From NCBI RefSeq assembly GCF_002975275.1, contig NZ_PCOQ01000020.1, positions 59,108 through 123,107 of the forward strand: a DNA stretch of 64,000 bases, read 5' to 3'. This document shows, in pieces, positions 26,289 through 34,931 of this stretch (its first letter is position 1; the number at the start of each line of letters is the position of its first letter). Source of the stretch: Achromobacter sp. MYb9 (GTDB lineage Bacteria > Pseudomonadota > Gammaproteobacteria > Burkholderiales > Burkholderiaceae_B). Position numbers and translations under genes: made by a program. The notes below the pieces were generated by a model, which had not been told where the DNA came from, did no database searches, and saw only the letters and a program-made list of their open reading frames with translations.

Positions 26289-27118
26289 GTGAATACCTCT
26301 TGCAAGCACAAGCCGTGACCAAGGACTATGTGGCCGCGCGCACGCTGCTGGGCAGGCCATCGCGCCTGGTACAGGCCGTCAAGGGCGTCAGTCTGTCGAT
26401 CGCGCCGGGCACCACCTTGGCGCTGGTGGGTGAATCCGGGTCGGGAAAAAGCACACTGGGCCGCTGTATCGCCGGGCTACTGCGTCCCACCTCGGGGCGC
26501 ATCCAGTTGGCCGGCCACGACGTGCTGGGCTTGGCCGGCGCGTCGCTGATGTCATTCCGCCGCCAGGTGCAGACCATCTTCCAGGATCCGTATTCCAGCC
26601 TTAACCCGCGTCGCACGGTGGGTGACGCCATCATGGACGGCATGGTCATCCACAGAATGCATAGCGCGGATGAACGCCATGCCCGCATGTTGGCGCTGTT
26701 GTCGAGGGTAGGGTTGCAGCCCGACCATGCGCGGCGCTATCCGCATCAGTTTTCGGGTGGGCAACGCCAGCGCATCGCCATCGCGCGCGCACTGGCGCTG
26801 GAGCCACGATTCATCATCGCCGACGAAGCCGTGTCTGCGTTGGATGTTTCGGTAAAGGCGCAGGTGCTGGACCTGTTGGCCGATCTGCAGGCCGAGCAAG
26901 GCCTGACCTATCTGTTCATTTCCCATGATCTTGGTGTGGTGCGGCACTTCGCGGACCGGGTAGCGATCATGGCGGCGGGCGAGCTGGTGGAAGAGGGGGA
27001 GTGTGACCAGATCTTCCAGGCGCCGACGCATGATTACACCCGCAAATTGATCTCCGCGGTACCGCGGCCCGATCCGAGTCGGCGCCGGCTGCGCGGCGGA
27101 TCAATGTCTACAACCTAA
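26285..27118 (+). CDS. Peptide-type ABC transporter ATPase (DppF family)
   Basis: This 277-residue partner ATPase has Walker [14 protein letters not shown]-loop TIFQDPYSSLNPR, signature FSGGQRQR, Walker B FIIADEAVSALD and H-loop FISHDLGVV. The Walker B reads DEA where DEP is usual, a substitution common in DppF/OppF proteins. It ends with the family stretch APTHDYTRKLISAVPR. It is the last gene of the operon, and its stop is one base from the stop of the convergent monooxygenase gene, leaving no room for a terminator between them. Confidence 0.93.
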   Translation: MSEYLLQAQAVTKDYVAARTLLGRPSRLVQAVKGVSLSIAPGTTLALVGESGSGKSTLGRCIAGLLRPTSGRIQLAGHDVLGLAGASLMSFRRQVQTIFQDPYSSLNPRRTVGDAIMDGMVIHRMHSADERHARMLALLSRVGLQPDHARRYPHQFSGGQRQRIAIARALALEPRFIIADEAVSALDVSVKAQVLDLLADLQAEQGLTYLFISHDLGVVRHFADRVAIMAAGELVEEGECDQIFQAPTHDYTRKLISAVPRPDPSRRRLRGGSMSTT

Positions 27119-27119
27119 T

Positions 27120-28430
27120 CTAGGGCGCGATTCCCAAGTGCTCAGTGAGCGTTTCCCCCGCGTAGTCCTTACGGAATAGCCCCCGCGCGACAAGCCTGGG
27201 TATTAATTCGTCAAGCAAGAGGTCCAGCGACTCGAGCGCGCCGCCCGGTAGCGCGATGAAACCGTCTGCAGCGCCGGCCTCGACGCGCGCGATGATCTCA
27301 TGCAGGGCCTCCTCGGCGGTGCCTACGACCAGCCAGTGTGCCGAGCCACAGACCTCCGGGCGCCGTAGCAGCTGCTGCAATGTCGGGCGCTCGCGCGCCA
27401 CCAGTCGGCGCAGCAGATCCGCATGCGTTTGACTGCGCACGGGCGCGCCAGCTTCGCCCAGCATGGCGCTGGTTAATGGCTGGTCCGGCGCTAGCCCGCG
27501 CATGTCAATGTTCAGCAGGCGCTCGATATACGCCAGCTTTCGTTCCTGGTCTGCGTTCGCGTGCGTGTCTTCGTAGAGATCGCGAGCCCGGCTGGCCGTC
27601 CTGCCCAGGTACAAGCTCAGGCCCGGCAGGACGCGGATGGCATCGGGGCTGCGGCCATGCGCAGCGGCGCGGCGCCGCAGATCCTGCCTCAGTTCGGCGC
27701 CAGCGGCGACGTCCGGCGTGGCGGCGAACACGGCGTCGGCGACGCGCGCCGCGAAGTCGCGGCCCCAGGCCGAGGCGCCGGCCTGGAACAAGGGCAGGCG
27801 GCCCGTTCCATGGGCGGGCAGGTTCAGCGGACCTTGTACGCTGAAGTAGGGGCCGCGGTGGTCGATGGGCTGGACGAGCGCGGCATCGGCATACCTGCCC
27901 GCGACACGATCCAATAACAGCGCCTCGCGCGGGTAGCTGCGCCACAGTTGCTGCACGACCTCGGTGAATTCCAGCGCCTTGCGGTAGCGTTCTTCGGAGG
28001 GCGGCATGGGCGCGTCGCCGAAATTGTGGCTGCCGTCCAACGCGGTCACGATGTTCCAGCCGGCGCGGCCGGCGCTGATCCAGTCCAGCGACTGTAGCTG
28101 GCGAGCGACTACGTAGGGCGGGTTGAAGGTGGTCGCGGCCGTCGTGACCAGGCCGATGCGCTCGGTGGCGGGGGCCAGGGCGGCAAGCAACGTGGTGGGA
28201 TCCAGGCTGCTGAATCCGGGTGAGCGGTCCAGCACCTGCGTGTCGATGTAGAGAGCGTCGGGGCGGAACAGAAAATCCAGGCATGCCGCTTCCGCCCGCC
28301 TGGCGACGCCGGCATAGAAGCCGGCCGAGTGGATGTCTTCCACTCGGCTATCGGCCCGGCGCCAGCCGTTTCCGGCCAGCCAGGTAATGGCCAGGGACAG
28401 CCCGATGCACAAGGGATTCCGGTGAGACAT
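27120..28430 (-). CDS. Flavin-dependent monooxygenase, NtaA/SnaA/DszA (LLM) family
   Basis: This 436-residue luciferase-like monooxygenase has the NtaA-type segments SRVEDIHSAGFYAGVARRAE, FLFRPDALYI and SAGRAGWNIVTALDGSHNFG. Members use reduced FMN and oxygen to attack C-N or C-S bonds in amines, sulfonates or chelators. An AAAGGAAC site precedes the ATG at 28430. No flavin reductase is next to it. It converges with the peptide transporter operon and ends one base away from it, so it may act on a molecule brought in by that transporter, but that is only positional. Confidence 0.85.
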   Translation of the reverse strand: MSHRNPLCIGLSLAITWLAGNGWRRADSRVEDIHSAGFYAGVARRAEAACLDFLFRPDALYIDTQVLDRSPGFSSLDPTTLLAALAPATERIGLVTTAATTFNPPYVVARQLQSLDWISAGRAGWNIVTALDGSHNFGDAPMPPSEERYRKALEFTEVVQQLWRSYPREALLLDRVAGRYADAALVQPIDHRGPYFSVQGPLNLPAHGTGRLPLFQAGASAWGRDFAARVADAVFAATPDVAAGAELRQDLRRRAAAHGRSPDAIRVLPGLSLYLGRTASRARDLYEDTHANADQERKLAYIERLLNIDMRGLAPDQPLTSAMLGEAGAPVRSQTHADLLRRLVARERPTLQQLLRRPEVCGSAHWLVVGTAEEALHEIIARVEAGAADGFIALPGGALESLDLLLDELIPRLVARGLFRKDYAGETLTEHLGIAP

Positions 28431-28484
28431 GGTCGAGGTTCCTTTCTGGTCGAATGAAGGGAGGTGCGTCTTGTGGCGCTGGCC

Positions 28485-29339
28485 TCAGGCGGGCGCCGGG
28501 CTGTCGTCCGCCTGCGGAACGGCGGAGATGGGGACCACCATGGGGGTGCCGGTCACCGGGTCGGGCACCACCAGGCATCGGATGCCAAAGAGCTGCTCTA
28601 CCAGCGACGGCGTAAGTACCTCGCCAGGCGGGCCGGCCGCCTGGATCGTGCCCGCGCGCATGGCGATAAGGTGATCGGCGTAGCGCGCCGCCTGGTTGAG
28701 GTCGTGCAACACCATGACCAAGGTCCGGCCGCCTTCCCGGTTGAGCCGCCGGCACAGCTCCAGCACTTCAAGCTGGTGGGCGATATCCAGGTAGGTGGTG
28801 GGTTCGTCGAGCAGCATGACCTGCGTTTCCTGGGCCAGCGCCATGGCAAGCCAGACGCGCTGGCGCTGCCCGCCGGACAGTTCGTCCACGGCCCGGTCCG
28901 CCAGCGCCGTTACACGGGCGTCGGCCATGGCGCGCCATAGCGCGGCCTCGTCCGCCTTCGACCATTGCCGCACCAGTGTCTGGTGCGGATAGCGGCCACG
29001 CGCGACCAGGTCCGCCACGCGGATGCCGGCAGGCGCTACCGAAGATTGCGGCAACAGTCCCAGCTTGCGCGCCAGTTCCTTGGCGCCATAGCGCCGGATG
29101 TCCTTGCCCTCCAGGATGATCTGGCCCGAGCGCGGGGCCAGCAGCCGCGACAGGGCGCGCAGCAGCGTCGATTTGCCACAGGCGTTGGGGCCGACGATCA
29201 CGGTGATCCGGCCACGGGGTATCGCGACGTCCAGGTCCACGGATATGCGCCGGGAATCGTAGGAGAGTTCGAGCCGATGGCCCGCCAGCGCCTGGCCGCC
29301 GTTCTCTTCCTTGCCGTGTTGCGCGTGTTCGTTCTTCAT
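28485..29339 (-). CDS. Ferric-siderophore ABC transporter ATPase (FecE/FhuC/FepC family)
   Basis: This 284-residue ATPase has Walker A GPNACGKSTLLRAL, Q-loop LGLLPQSSVAPAGI, signature LSGGQRQRVWLAMALAQ, Walker B VMLLDEPTTYLDIAHQ and switch VLHDLNQAARYADH. The DEPTTYLDIAHQLE segment and the short form are hallmarks of iron-siderophore import ATPases. Its ATG at 29339 overlaps the stop of the permease gene before it. It energises the pair of FecCD permeases. It is the last gene of the minus-strand uptake operon. Confidence 0.93.
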   Translation of the reverse strand: MKNEHAQHGKEENGGQALAGHRLELSYDSRRISVDLDVAIPRGRITVIVGPNACGKSTLLRALSRLLAPRSGQIILEGKDIRRYGAKELARKLGLLPQSSVAPAGIRVADLVARGRYPHQTLVRQWSKADEAALWRAMADARVTALADRAVDELSGGQRQRVWLAMALAQETQVMLLDEPTTYLDIAHQLEVLELCRRLNREGGRTLVMVLHDLNQAARYADHLIAMRAGTIQAAGPPGEVLTPSLVEQLFGIRCLVVPDPVTGTPMVVPISAVPQADDSPAPA

Positions 29340-30421
29340 ACTGGTTTTCCCGGGCGCACACGGCGGGACGAGGCCGTCAGCAGCCAAATGAGATAGAGGC
29401 CACCTAGCATCCCGGTCACCCTGCCCACGGGGAGATTCAGGCGCAGGGGCTGCAATTGGCCGAGCAGGTCCGCGCTGACCAGCAGGCAGGCGCCCATGGC
29501 GGCCGCGCCAAGCACCGGCACGCCGTGCGATCGTCCGAGGCGCTTGGCGAGCTGCGGCGCCGCCAGCGCGATGAAGGCAACGGGGCCGGCCGCGCCCGTG
29601 GCGAACGCGGCGAGCATGACCGCGCAGAACACCATGGCCAAGCGTGTGCGTTCCACGGGTATGCCGAGCTGGCTGGCCATCTCGTCGCCCATTTCCATCA
29701 CGGCAAGCTTGCGCGCACCCAGCAGCACGGGCGGCAGGAACAGGGCCACGCCCGCCGTCGCCAATCCGGCATGTATCCAGTTGCGCGCATTGAGAGTGCC
29801 GGCCAGCCACAGGTTGGCCATTACCGCGTCGTCCAGTTCGCCCTTTACAAGCATCAGTCCGTTAAGCGCGTGGAGGATGGCGCCTACTCCGATGCCCACC
29901 AGCACCAGCCGGTGCCCACGAGCCGCCCCGTTGCTGATCGACAGCAGATAGACGGCGATGGCCGTCGCCAATCCGCCCAGCACCGCTCCCAGCGTGACGC
30001 CCAACGCGGACTGGCCATGGATCACGATCTGGATCAGCGCACCCGTGGCCGCCCCGGTGGTAAAGCCGATGACGTCGGGCGAACCCAGTGGATTGCGCGT
30101 GACGGACTGGAACACCGCCCCGGAAACGCCCAGGGCTGCGCCCACGAAACAGGCCGTCAGTACTCTTGGCACGCGGATATTCAGGACCATCCGTTCACCG
30201 GTGCCGGCGCTAAGCGGATCAAGCAGCACTTCCAATAGGCGCGGCAGGCCCATGCCGGTCCGCCCGACGCTCAGGGCGGCCGCGGAAAGGATCAGCAGCA
30301 GGGCCAACAGGATCAGGAAAACCGCCAGCGCCCGGGGCTGCACGAGCACGGCGTAGCCGCCCAGCCGCCAGACGCGCGGCGCTGGCAAGGCGTGCGGCTT
30401 CGATGGCCGGGACGTTGTCAT
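29336..30421 (-). CDS. Ferric-siderophore ABC transporter permease (FecCD/FepG family)
   Basis: This 361-residue FecCD permease has nine to ten hydrophobic segments. The NIRVPRVLTACFVGAALGVSGAVFQ block and the TRNPLGSPDVIGFTTGAATGAL motif are conserved in BtuC-like permeases. The segment GPVAFIALAAPQLAKRLGRSHG near the C terminus is the coupling helix that contacts the ATPase. It forms the inner-membrane channel with the second permease, and its ATG overlaps that gene's neighbour in the usual ATGA way. Confidence 0.93.
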   Translation of the reverse strand: MTTSRPSKPHALPAPRVWRLGGYAVLVQPRALAVFLILLALLLILSAAALSVGRTGMGLPRLLEVLLDPLSAGTGERMVLNIRVPRVLTACFVGAALGVSGAVFQSVTRNPLGSPDVIGFTTGAATGALIQIVIHGQSALGVTLGAVLGGLATAIAVYLLSISNGAARGHRLVLVGIGVGAILHALNGLMLVKGELDDAVMANLWLAGTLNARNWIHAGLATAGVALFLPPVLLGARKLAVMEMGDEMASQLGIPVERTRLAMVFCAVMLAAFATGAAGPVAFIALAAPQLAKRLGRSHGVPVLGAAAMGACLLVSADLLGQLQPLRLNLPVGRVTGMLGGLYLIWLLTASSRRVRPGKPV

Positions 30422-31476
30422 GACGCCCCCTGCCGGCGTTGCCTGGCCAGGGCCACGAACACCGGGCCGCCGATAAGGGCCGACAGAATGCCGACCGAGA
30501 TCTCATCCGGAGGAGCGATCATGCGCCCAAGGACGTCGGCGGTCAGGACCAGTAGCGCGGAAAGCAGGATCGAGAAGTGCAGCGTCCAGCGGTGGTCCGG
30601 TCCGCCGGCGTGGCGCGCCAGGTGGGGCGCGGCCAGTCCGATGAAGGCGATGGGGCCCGCCGCAGCCGTGGCGGCGCCGGCCAGCAGCACGATGGCCGTC
30701 GCGCAGCCCAGCCATACGAGCGTCGGGCGTGCGCCCAGGGTCGCGCTCAACGTCGCGCCCAGCGCCACTGCATCCAGCCCTCGCGCCATGGCCAGCGCAA
30801 GGGCCAGGCCGGCGGCCGTCGCCGCTGCAGCCGGGCCCAGCACTGCATAGCCACGTCCTTGCAGTGAGCCCACGGCCCAATGGCGGAACTGGTCGAATAC
30901 GGCGTTGTCGCTGTTGATGGTGATGATCTGCGTGGCCGCCAGCAGTACCGCCGACAGCGCCGTGCCGGCCAGCACCATGCGTAGCGGATCGAAACCCTGG
31001 CGGATGCCACCGAACAAGTAGGCCGCCGCGCCGGCGAGCGCGGCGCCCGCGAAGCCGAAGCCCATCTGGCCCGCGATATCGGTGACGCCGAAGGCGGCAA
31101 TCGCGGCGGCGATGGCGACAGCGGCGCCTGCATTTACGCCCAGCAGGCCTGGGTCGGCCAGGGGGTTGCGCGTAAGCGCCTGCATCAGGACGCCGGCCGT
31201 GCCCAGTGCACCGCCTGTCGTCACAGCCAGCAGCGTGCGCGGTATCCGCAGATGGCGAAGCAGCAGATGATCGCTGTTCGCGGGATCGAACGCGAAGATG
31301 GCCTGCCAGGCGATGCCCGGCGATATCTCGCGCGCGCCCACGACCAGGCTGGTCGCGGCCAGCAGCACGAGCGCCGCCAGTCCCGCCGACAACGCAAGCA
31401 GGCGAGTCCGGCGCCGTCCGGCCCTGATGCTTGCGACGGCGGGCAGGTGCGCTTGGGGTTTGATCAGTACTTGCAT
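30418..31476 (-). CDS. Ferric-siderophore ABC transporter permease (FecCD/FepD family)
   Basis: This 352-residue permease is the partner of the FecCD protein downstream. LLLRHLRIPRTLLAVTTGGALGTAGVLMQ and TRNPLADPGLLGVNAGAAVAIA are the family signatures, and GPIAFIGLAAPHLARHAGGPDH is the coupling helix region. The N-terminal cytoplasmic tail is basic (RAGRRRTRLL) before the first helix. It lies 33 bases after the binding-protein gene, so it belongs to the same operon as the receptor and binding protein. Confidence 0.93.
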   Translation of the reverse strand: MQVLIKPQAHLPAVASIRAGRRRTRLLALSAGLAALVLLAATSLVVGAREISPGIAWQAIFAFDPANSDHLLLRHLRIPRTLLAVTTGGALGTAGVLMQALTRNPLADPGLLGVNAGAAVAIAAAIAAFGVTDIAGQMGFGFAGAALAGAAAYLFGGIRQGFDPLRMVLAGTALSAVLLAATQIITINSDNAVFDQFRHWAVGSLQGRGYAVLGPAAAATAAGLALALAMARGLDAVALGATLSATLGARPTLVWLGCATAIVLLAGAATAAAGPIAFIGLAAPHLARHAGGPDHRWTLHFSILLSALLVLTADVLGRMIAPPDEISVGILSALIGGPVFVALARQRRQGAS

Positions 31477-31509
31477 GTATCGGTGGACGATTTTTGGGAG
31501 CGCGGCCGC

Positions 31510-32475
31510 TCAACGGCCGAACACGTGCACGATGCGGTCCACGAGTTCGGTCGCGCTGTAGTAATCGATCCTGAATGCATTCAGGCCCAGCGCGTAGACC
31601 TGCCGCGACCGCACCGAAGGCAGGTTGGCAAGAATTGGGTCGTTGAGCATCGCGGCGGTCCTGGTGTCATCGGCCCGGAGCAGGAACGTGGTGGACGCCT
31701 TGAGTTGGGGCAAAAACTCGTATTGCGCCCAGATGAAGTCGCTTGGGGCGTCTGATGTGCTGTGCCAGCGCGGGTCCGGAGCCTCGACGTCGAAGCCCAG
31801 CGTGTCAAGTAGCCGGCCATGCACGCCTTCGCGGGTGGCGATGGGGTTGCTGGTACCTGGACCGTTGTAGCTGATGAGGTTCACCTGGCCCTCCGGCAGC
31901 TTCAGTTTTGCGCGAGCCTGTGCCAGGTAGCGATCGAATTCCGCAACGCGCCGCGCGGCCTGCGCCGCCATGCCGGTGGCCTGCGCCAGTTCGGACGCCA
32001 ACTCCTGCCAGCTCTGCCGACCATAATCCACCAGGATGGTGGGGGCGACCGCGCGCAGCCGTGAGAGCTGCTCGCGCGCGGAATCCGCGCCGGTGGCGGA
32101 CACGACGATGAGGTCGGGCGCGACCGCGTACACAGCCTCCAGGTCCACGCCGCCGGCGGGCCAGAGGTTCTCCACGCCGCGTTGGCGGGCCGTTTCGGCC
32201 CATTGTGGGAAGAACTCGCCGTTGGCGGCCGAGGCACTGGCCGCCACGGGGGCATCGATGGCCAGCAGCGTCCCCGTGATGGTGACCGAGGTGGACAGGA
32301 TGCGTGTGGGGCGGACCGGCAGGTCCGTGAACGTGCCATCGGCGTTGGCGAAGCGGCGCGGCCAGCCGTCGCTGGGCGCCGGGGCGCCTCGCACGGGCAG
32401 GGCGAGCACCGTCGTGCCAAACCACGCCATCGACAACAGAACGCGACGCCTTGCGAGTGCGGTGCCAGGCTTCAT
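31510..32475 (-). CDS. Periplasmic ferric-siderophore-binding protein (FepB/FhuD/FecB-like)
   Basis: This 321-residue exported protein passes the ferric chelate from the outer-membrane receptor to the FecCD permeases. The signal peptide has a twin-arginine-like start (LARRRVLLSMAW), then a hydrophobic core and a cut near VRGAPAP; no lipobox Cys is present. Mature motifs include RPTRILSTSVTITGTLLAIDAPVAASASA and PDLIVVSATGADSAREQLSRL, typical of cluster A-II iron-siderophore binding proteins. The frame extends upstream to 32778 but that part overlaps the receptor gene. It begins five bases after the receptor stop. Confidence 0.9.
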   Translation of the reverse strand: MKPGTALARRRVLLSMAWFGTTVLALPVRGAPAPSDGWPRRFANADGTFTDLPVRPTRILSTSVTITGTLLAIDAPVAASASAANGEFFPQWAETARQRGVENLWPAGGVDLEAVYAVAPDLIVVSATGADSAREQLSRLRAVAPTILVDYGRQSWQELASELAQATGMAAQAARRVAEFDRYLAQARAKLKLPEGQVNLISYNGPGTSNPIATREGVHGRLLDTLGFDVEAPDPRWHSTSDAPSDFIWAQYEFLPQLKASTTFLLRADDTRTAAMLNDPILANLPSVRSRQVYALGLNAFRIDYYSATELVDRIVHVFGR

Positions 32476-32480
32476 CGGCT

Positions 32481-34754
32481 CTACCAGCTCAGCGTGGCGG
32501 TCGCCATCACACGGCGGCCGGTACCGTAGTAGCACGAGGTCGCCGCCGTGCAAGTGGCCACATAGCGCTTGTCGGCCAGGTTGCTGGCGTTCAGGGCCAG
32601 GTTCAGGTGCATGCCGCCTATCTTGCCGGCGTTGTAGCGCATGGCTGCGTCGAACAGGGTATATGACGGAATGCGCAGGTTGTTGGCCAGGTCGCCGTAG
32701 GTCTCGTCCACGTAGCGCACGCCCGTGCCCAGCCCCAGCCCGCGCAGCGGGCCGTCCTGGATGGTGTAGTCCAGCCACAGCGAACCCATCCAGTCTGGCA
32801 CGCGCGCCATGCGGTTACCCGTGTAGCCGTCGTTGTTGCGCACCACCTCGGAGTTCATGCGCGTGACGGCGCCGATTACGCTCAAGCCGCGCAGGGGCGT
32901 GATGCGGCCTTCCAGTTCGATGCCGCGTACCCGCACCTTGCCGGTCTGCACCTGATAGGCCTCGTCCCCCTGGTTCAGCGGGTCAGCCGTCAGCACGTTC
33001 TCCTGGTTCAGCTCATAGGCCGAGAGCGTGACCATGCCGTCGATATGACGCGGCTCGTACTTCAGGCCGACTTCCCATTGCGAGCCGGTCACCGGCTTGA
33101 AGCTGCCGCCGTCGCGCTTGAGGCCGCCCGTGGGCTGGAACGATTCCGCGTAGCTGAGATAGGGCGCCAGGCCGTTGTCAAACAGGTAGGTCACTCCCGC
33201 GCGTCCGGTGAAGGCGCTGTCCTTGGTGAGGGTGCGCTTGTCGGTCAGGCGGTCGAGCGTGTCGATGCGCGTCCAGTCCTGGCGGCCGCCCAGCGTGAAA
33301 TGCCATCTGCCAACGGCGATCTGGTCCTGCAGGTAAAGACCGAACTGCTCGTCGGTCTCACGCGTGGACATCTGGTTGGCCAGCGTGGGCTCGAAATCGT
33401 AGTAGGTGTAGACCGGATCGTAGACGTCGATCGCGATGGCGGTTGGCGATACTTGCGCGGCCTGGCGCAGGAAGGTCCAGTTGGTCTTTTGCCAGTCGAA
33501 TCCGGCCAGCACCGTGTGCGAGAGCGCGCCGGTGTCGAATTTGCCTTCGATGCGGTTATCGATGGTCTGCGCGTCCGAGTCGCCCTGACCCTGTACGGCG
33601 CGCCGGTTCAAGACGCGGCCATTGATCAGCGTGTTGAGCTGGGTAAGGGGAGCGCCGCGCACGCCGTTGCCCACCGTGGCACGGTACAGCGAATCGACGT
33701 GGGTATAGCGGGCGTTCTGGTCAAACTTCCAGTTGTCGTTGAATTGGTGCTCGAACTGCCAGCCCGCCGTCCAGATGTCGCGGTTGTAGACGTTCCAGTT
33801 CGGTTCACCCAGGAACGTGTCGTTGTCGATGTAGCCGTCTGCTGCCGGCACCACGGTGCCTTCATAGGGAAGGAACTGGAAGGTGCTGCCGCCCCGGTCG
33901 CGCTGGAACAGGCCCAGGAGTGTCAGGCGCGAGCGATTGTCGTTGAAGCGCAGCGTCGTGCTGGGGGCGATGAACCATTGCTCGTGGTCGGTATGCTTGA
34001 TCTGTGTATCGCCATCGCCATAAAGTCCCACGAGCCGCCACAGCAGGTTCTCGTTGTCGTTGGCGCCGCCCAGATCGAACGAGGTCTGGGGCCGGCCGTG
34101 CCCATCCACCTGGAATCGTACGATCTGCTCCTGGCCCAGCGTCGGAATCTTGCTAACCTGGTTGACCATGCCCCCCGGTGCGAGTTGGCCGTACAGCACG
34201 CTGGACGGCCCCTTGAGCACCTCCACGCGCTCCAGGTTCCAGGTGTTGAACGACGTGCGATTCCAGCTCAGGTTGCTGTCCGACGGCGCACGCAAGCCGT
34301 CAAGCATGACGTTGGTGCCGAAGCTGCCGGCATCGAACCCGCGGATGTAGAGGTCGTCGACCCGGTTATCGATGCCCTGGCTTTCAGGCAGCACGCCGGC
34401 GGTGTAGCGGGTGGCCTCATTCAGGTTGCTTACGCCGCGAGCATCCATTTCCTCGCGCTCGATGACCGATACTGACTGCGGCACTTCGATCAGCGGGGTG
34501 TCCGTCTTGGTCGAGCCGCCAATGGTCTCCGCCGCGCGGTAGGCATTGACCGTAATGGCTTCCAGGGTCGATGCCTGTTCCTGGGACGCGGCGAGCGGCT
34601 GCGCGGTAGCGCCGCCCCATGCCGTCATCAGCAGCACGAACAGCAGGGCGCGCTGCTGCGAGCAGCGTCGCGGGTCTGCGCCAGGCACTGCGGAATTGGG
34701 CGCTGACGGCAAGGCGTGGCCGGATGGGGAGGGCGTGATGACGAAGATCTGCAC
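32481..34754 (-). CDS. TonB-dependent siderophore receptor
   Basis: This 757-residue outer-membrane receptor has a plug domain beginning near LEAITVNAYRAAETIGGSTK and then PLIEVPQSVSVIEREEM, the usual siderophore-receptor pattern. The plug motif LERVEVLKGPSSVLYGQLAPGGMVNQVSK is conserved, and the barrel ends in an aromatic residue (MATATLSW). The start is judged to be a GTG at 34754, because AAGGA lies eight bases upstream and the longer frame to 34904 has no support. The N-terminal region has a signal-like helix (ALLFVLLMTAWGGATAQ). There is no STN signalling domain, unlike the receptor at 38511. The AraC-type regulator upstream probably controls it. Confidence 0.9.
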   Translation of the reverse strand: MQIFVITPSPSGHALPSAPNSAVPGADPRRCSQQRALLFVLLMTAWGGATAQPLAASQEQASTLEAITVNAYRAAETIGGSTKTDTPLIEVPQSVSVIEREEMDARGVSNLNEATRYTAGVLPESQGIDNRVDDLYIRGFDAGSFGTNVMLDGLRAPSDSNLSWNRTSFNTWNLERVEVLKGPSSVLYGQLAPGGMVNQVSKIPTLGQEQIVRFQVDGHGRPQTSFDLGGANDNENLLWRLVGLYGDGDTQIKHTDHEQWFIAPSTTLRFNDNRSRLTLLGLFQRDRGGSTFQFLPYEGTVVPAADGYIDNDTFLGEPNWNVYNRDIWTAGWQFEHQFNDNWKFDQNARYTHVDSLYRATVGNGVRGAPLTQLNTLINGRVLNRRAVQGQGDSDAQTIDNRIEGKFDTGALSHTVLAGFDWQKTNWTFLRQAAQVSPTAIAIDVYDPVYTYYDFEPTLANQMSTRETDEQFGLYLQDQIAVGRWHFTLGGRQDWTRIDTLDRLTDKRTLTKDSAFTGRAGVTYLFDNGLAPYLSYAESFQPTGGLKRDGGSFKPVTGSQWEVGLKYEPRHIDGMVTLSAYELNQENVLTADPLNQGDEAYQVQTGKVRVRGIELEGRITPLRGLSVIGAVTRMNSEVVRNNDGYTGNRMARVPDWMGSLWLDYTIQDGPLRGLGLGTGVRYVDETYGDLANNLRIPSYTLFDAAMRYNAGKIGGMHLNLALNASNLADKRYVATCTAATSCYYGTGRRVMATATLSW

Positions 34755-34771
34755 GAAAAGGGTCCTTAATT

Positions 34772-34795
34772 GCAAATACGAGTTGTTCGCATTTG
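34772..34795 (-). promoter_or_regulatory. Imperfect palindrome upstream of the TonB receptor (possible operator)
   Basis: On the plus strand CAAATaCGA, five bases, then TCGcATTTG form an inverted repeat with one mismatch, about 20-40 bases upstream of the GTG at 34754, in the AT-rich part of the gap. It could be a site for the AraC regulator encoded upstream or a degenerate Fur site. It does not match the classic Fur box well. Confidence 0.35.
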
Positions 34796-34931
34796 TTAAT
34801 TTTGCCCGTTCCGCCGGTTTCAGTCCTTCGTGGAAACGGCGCAAATCTTCGCGCGCGCGGCAATCTGTCCGGCGGGGGCAGGCGACCGCGATCCACGCAG
34901 CCAAGCCTGACCCTTCCGGCGTGCGTGGGGG

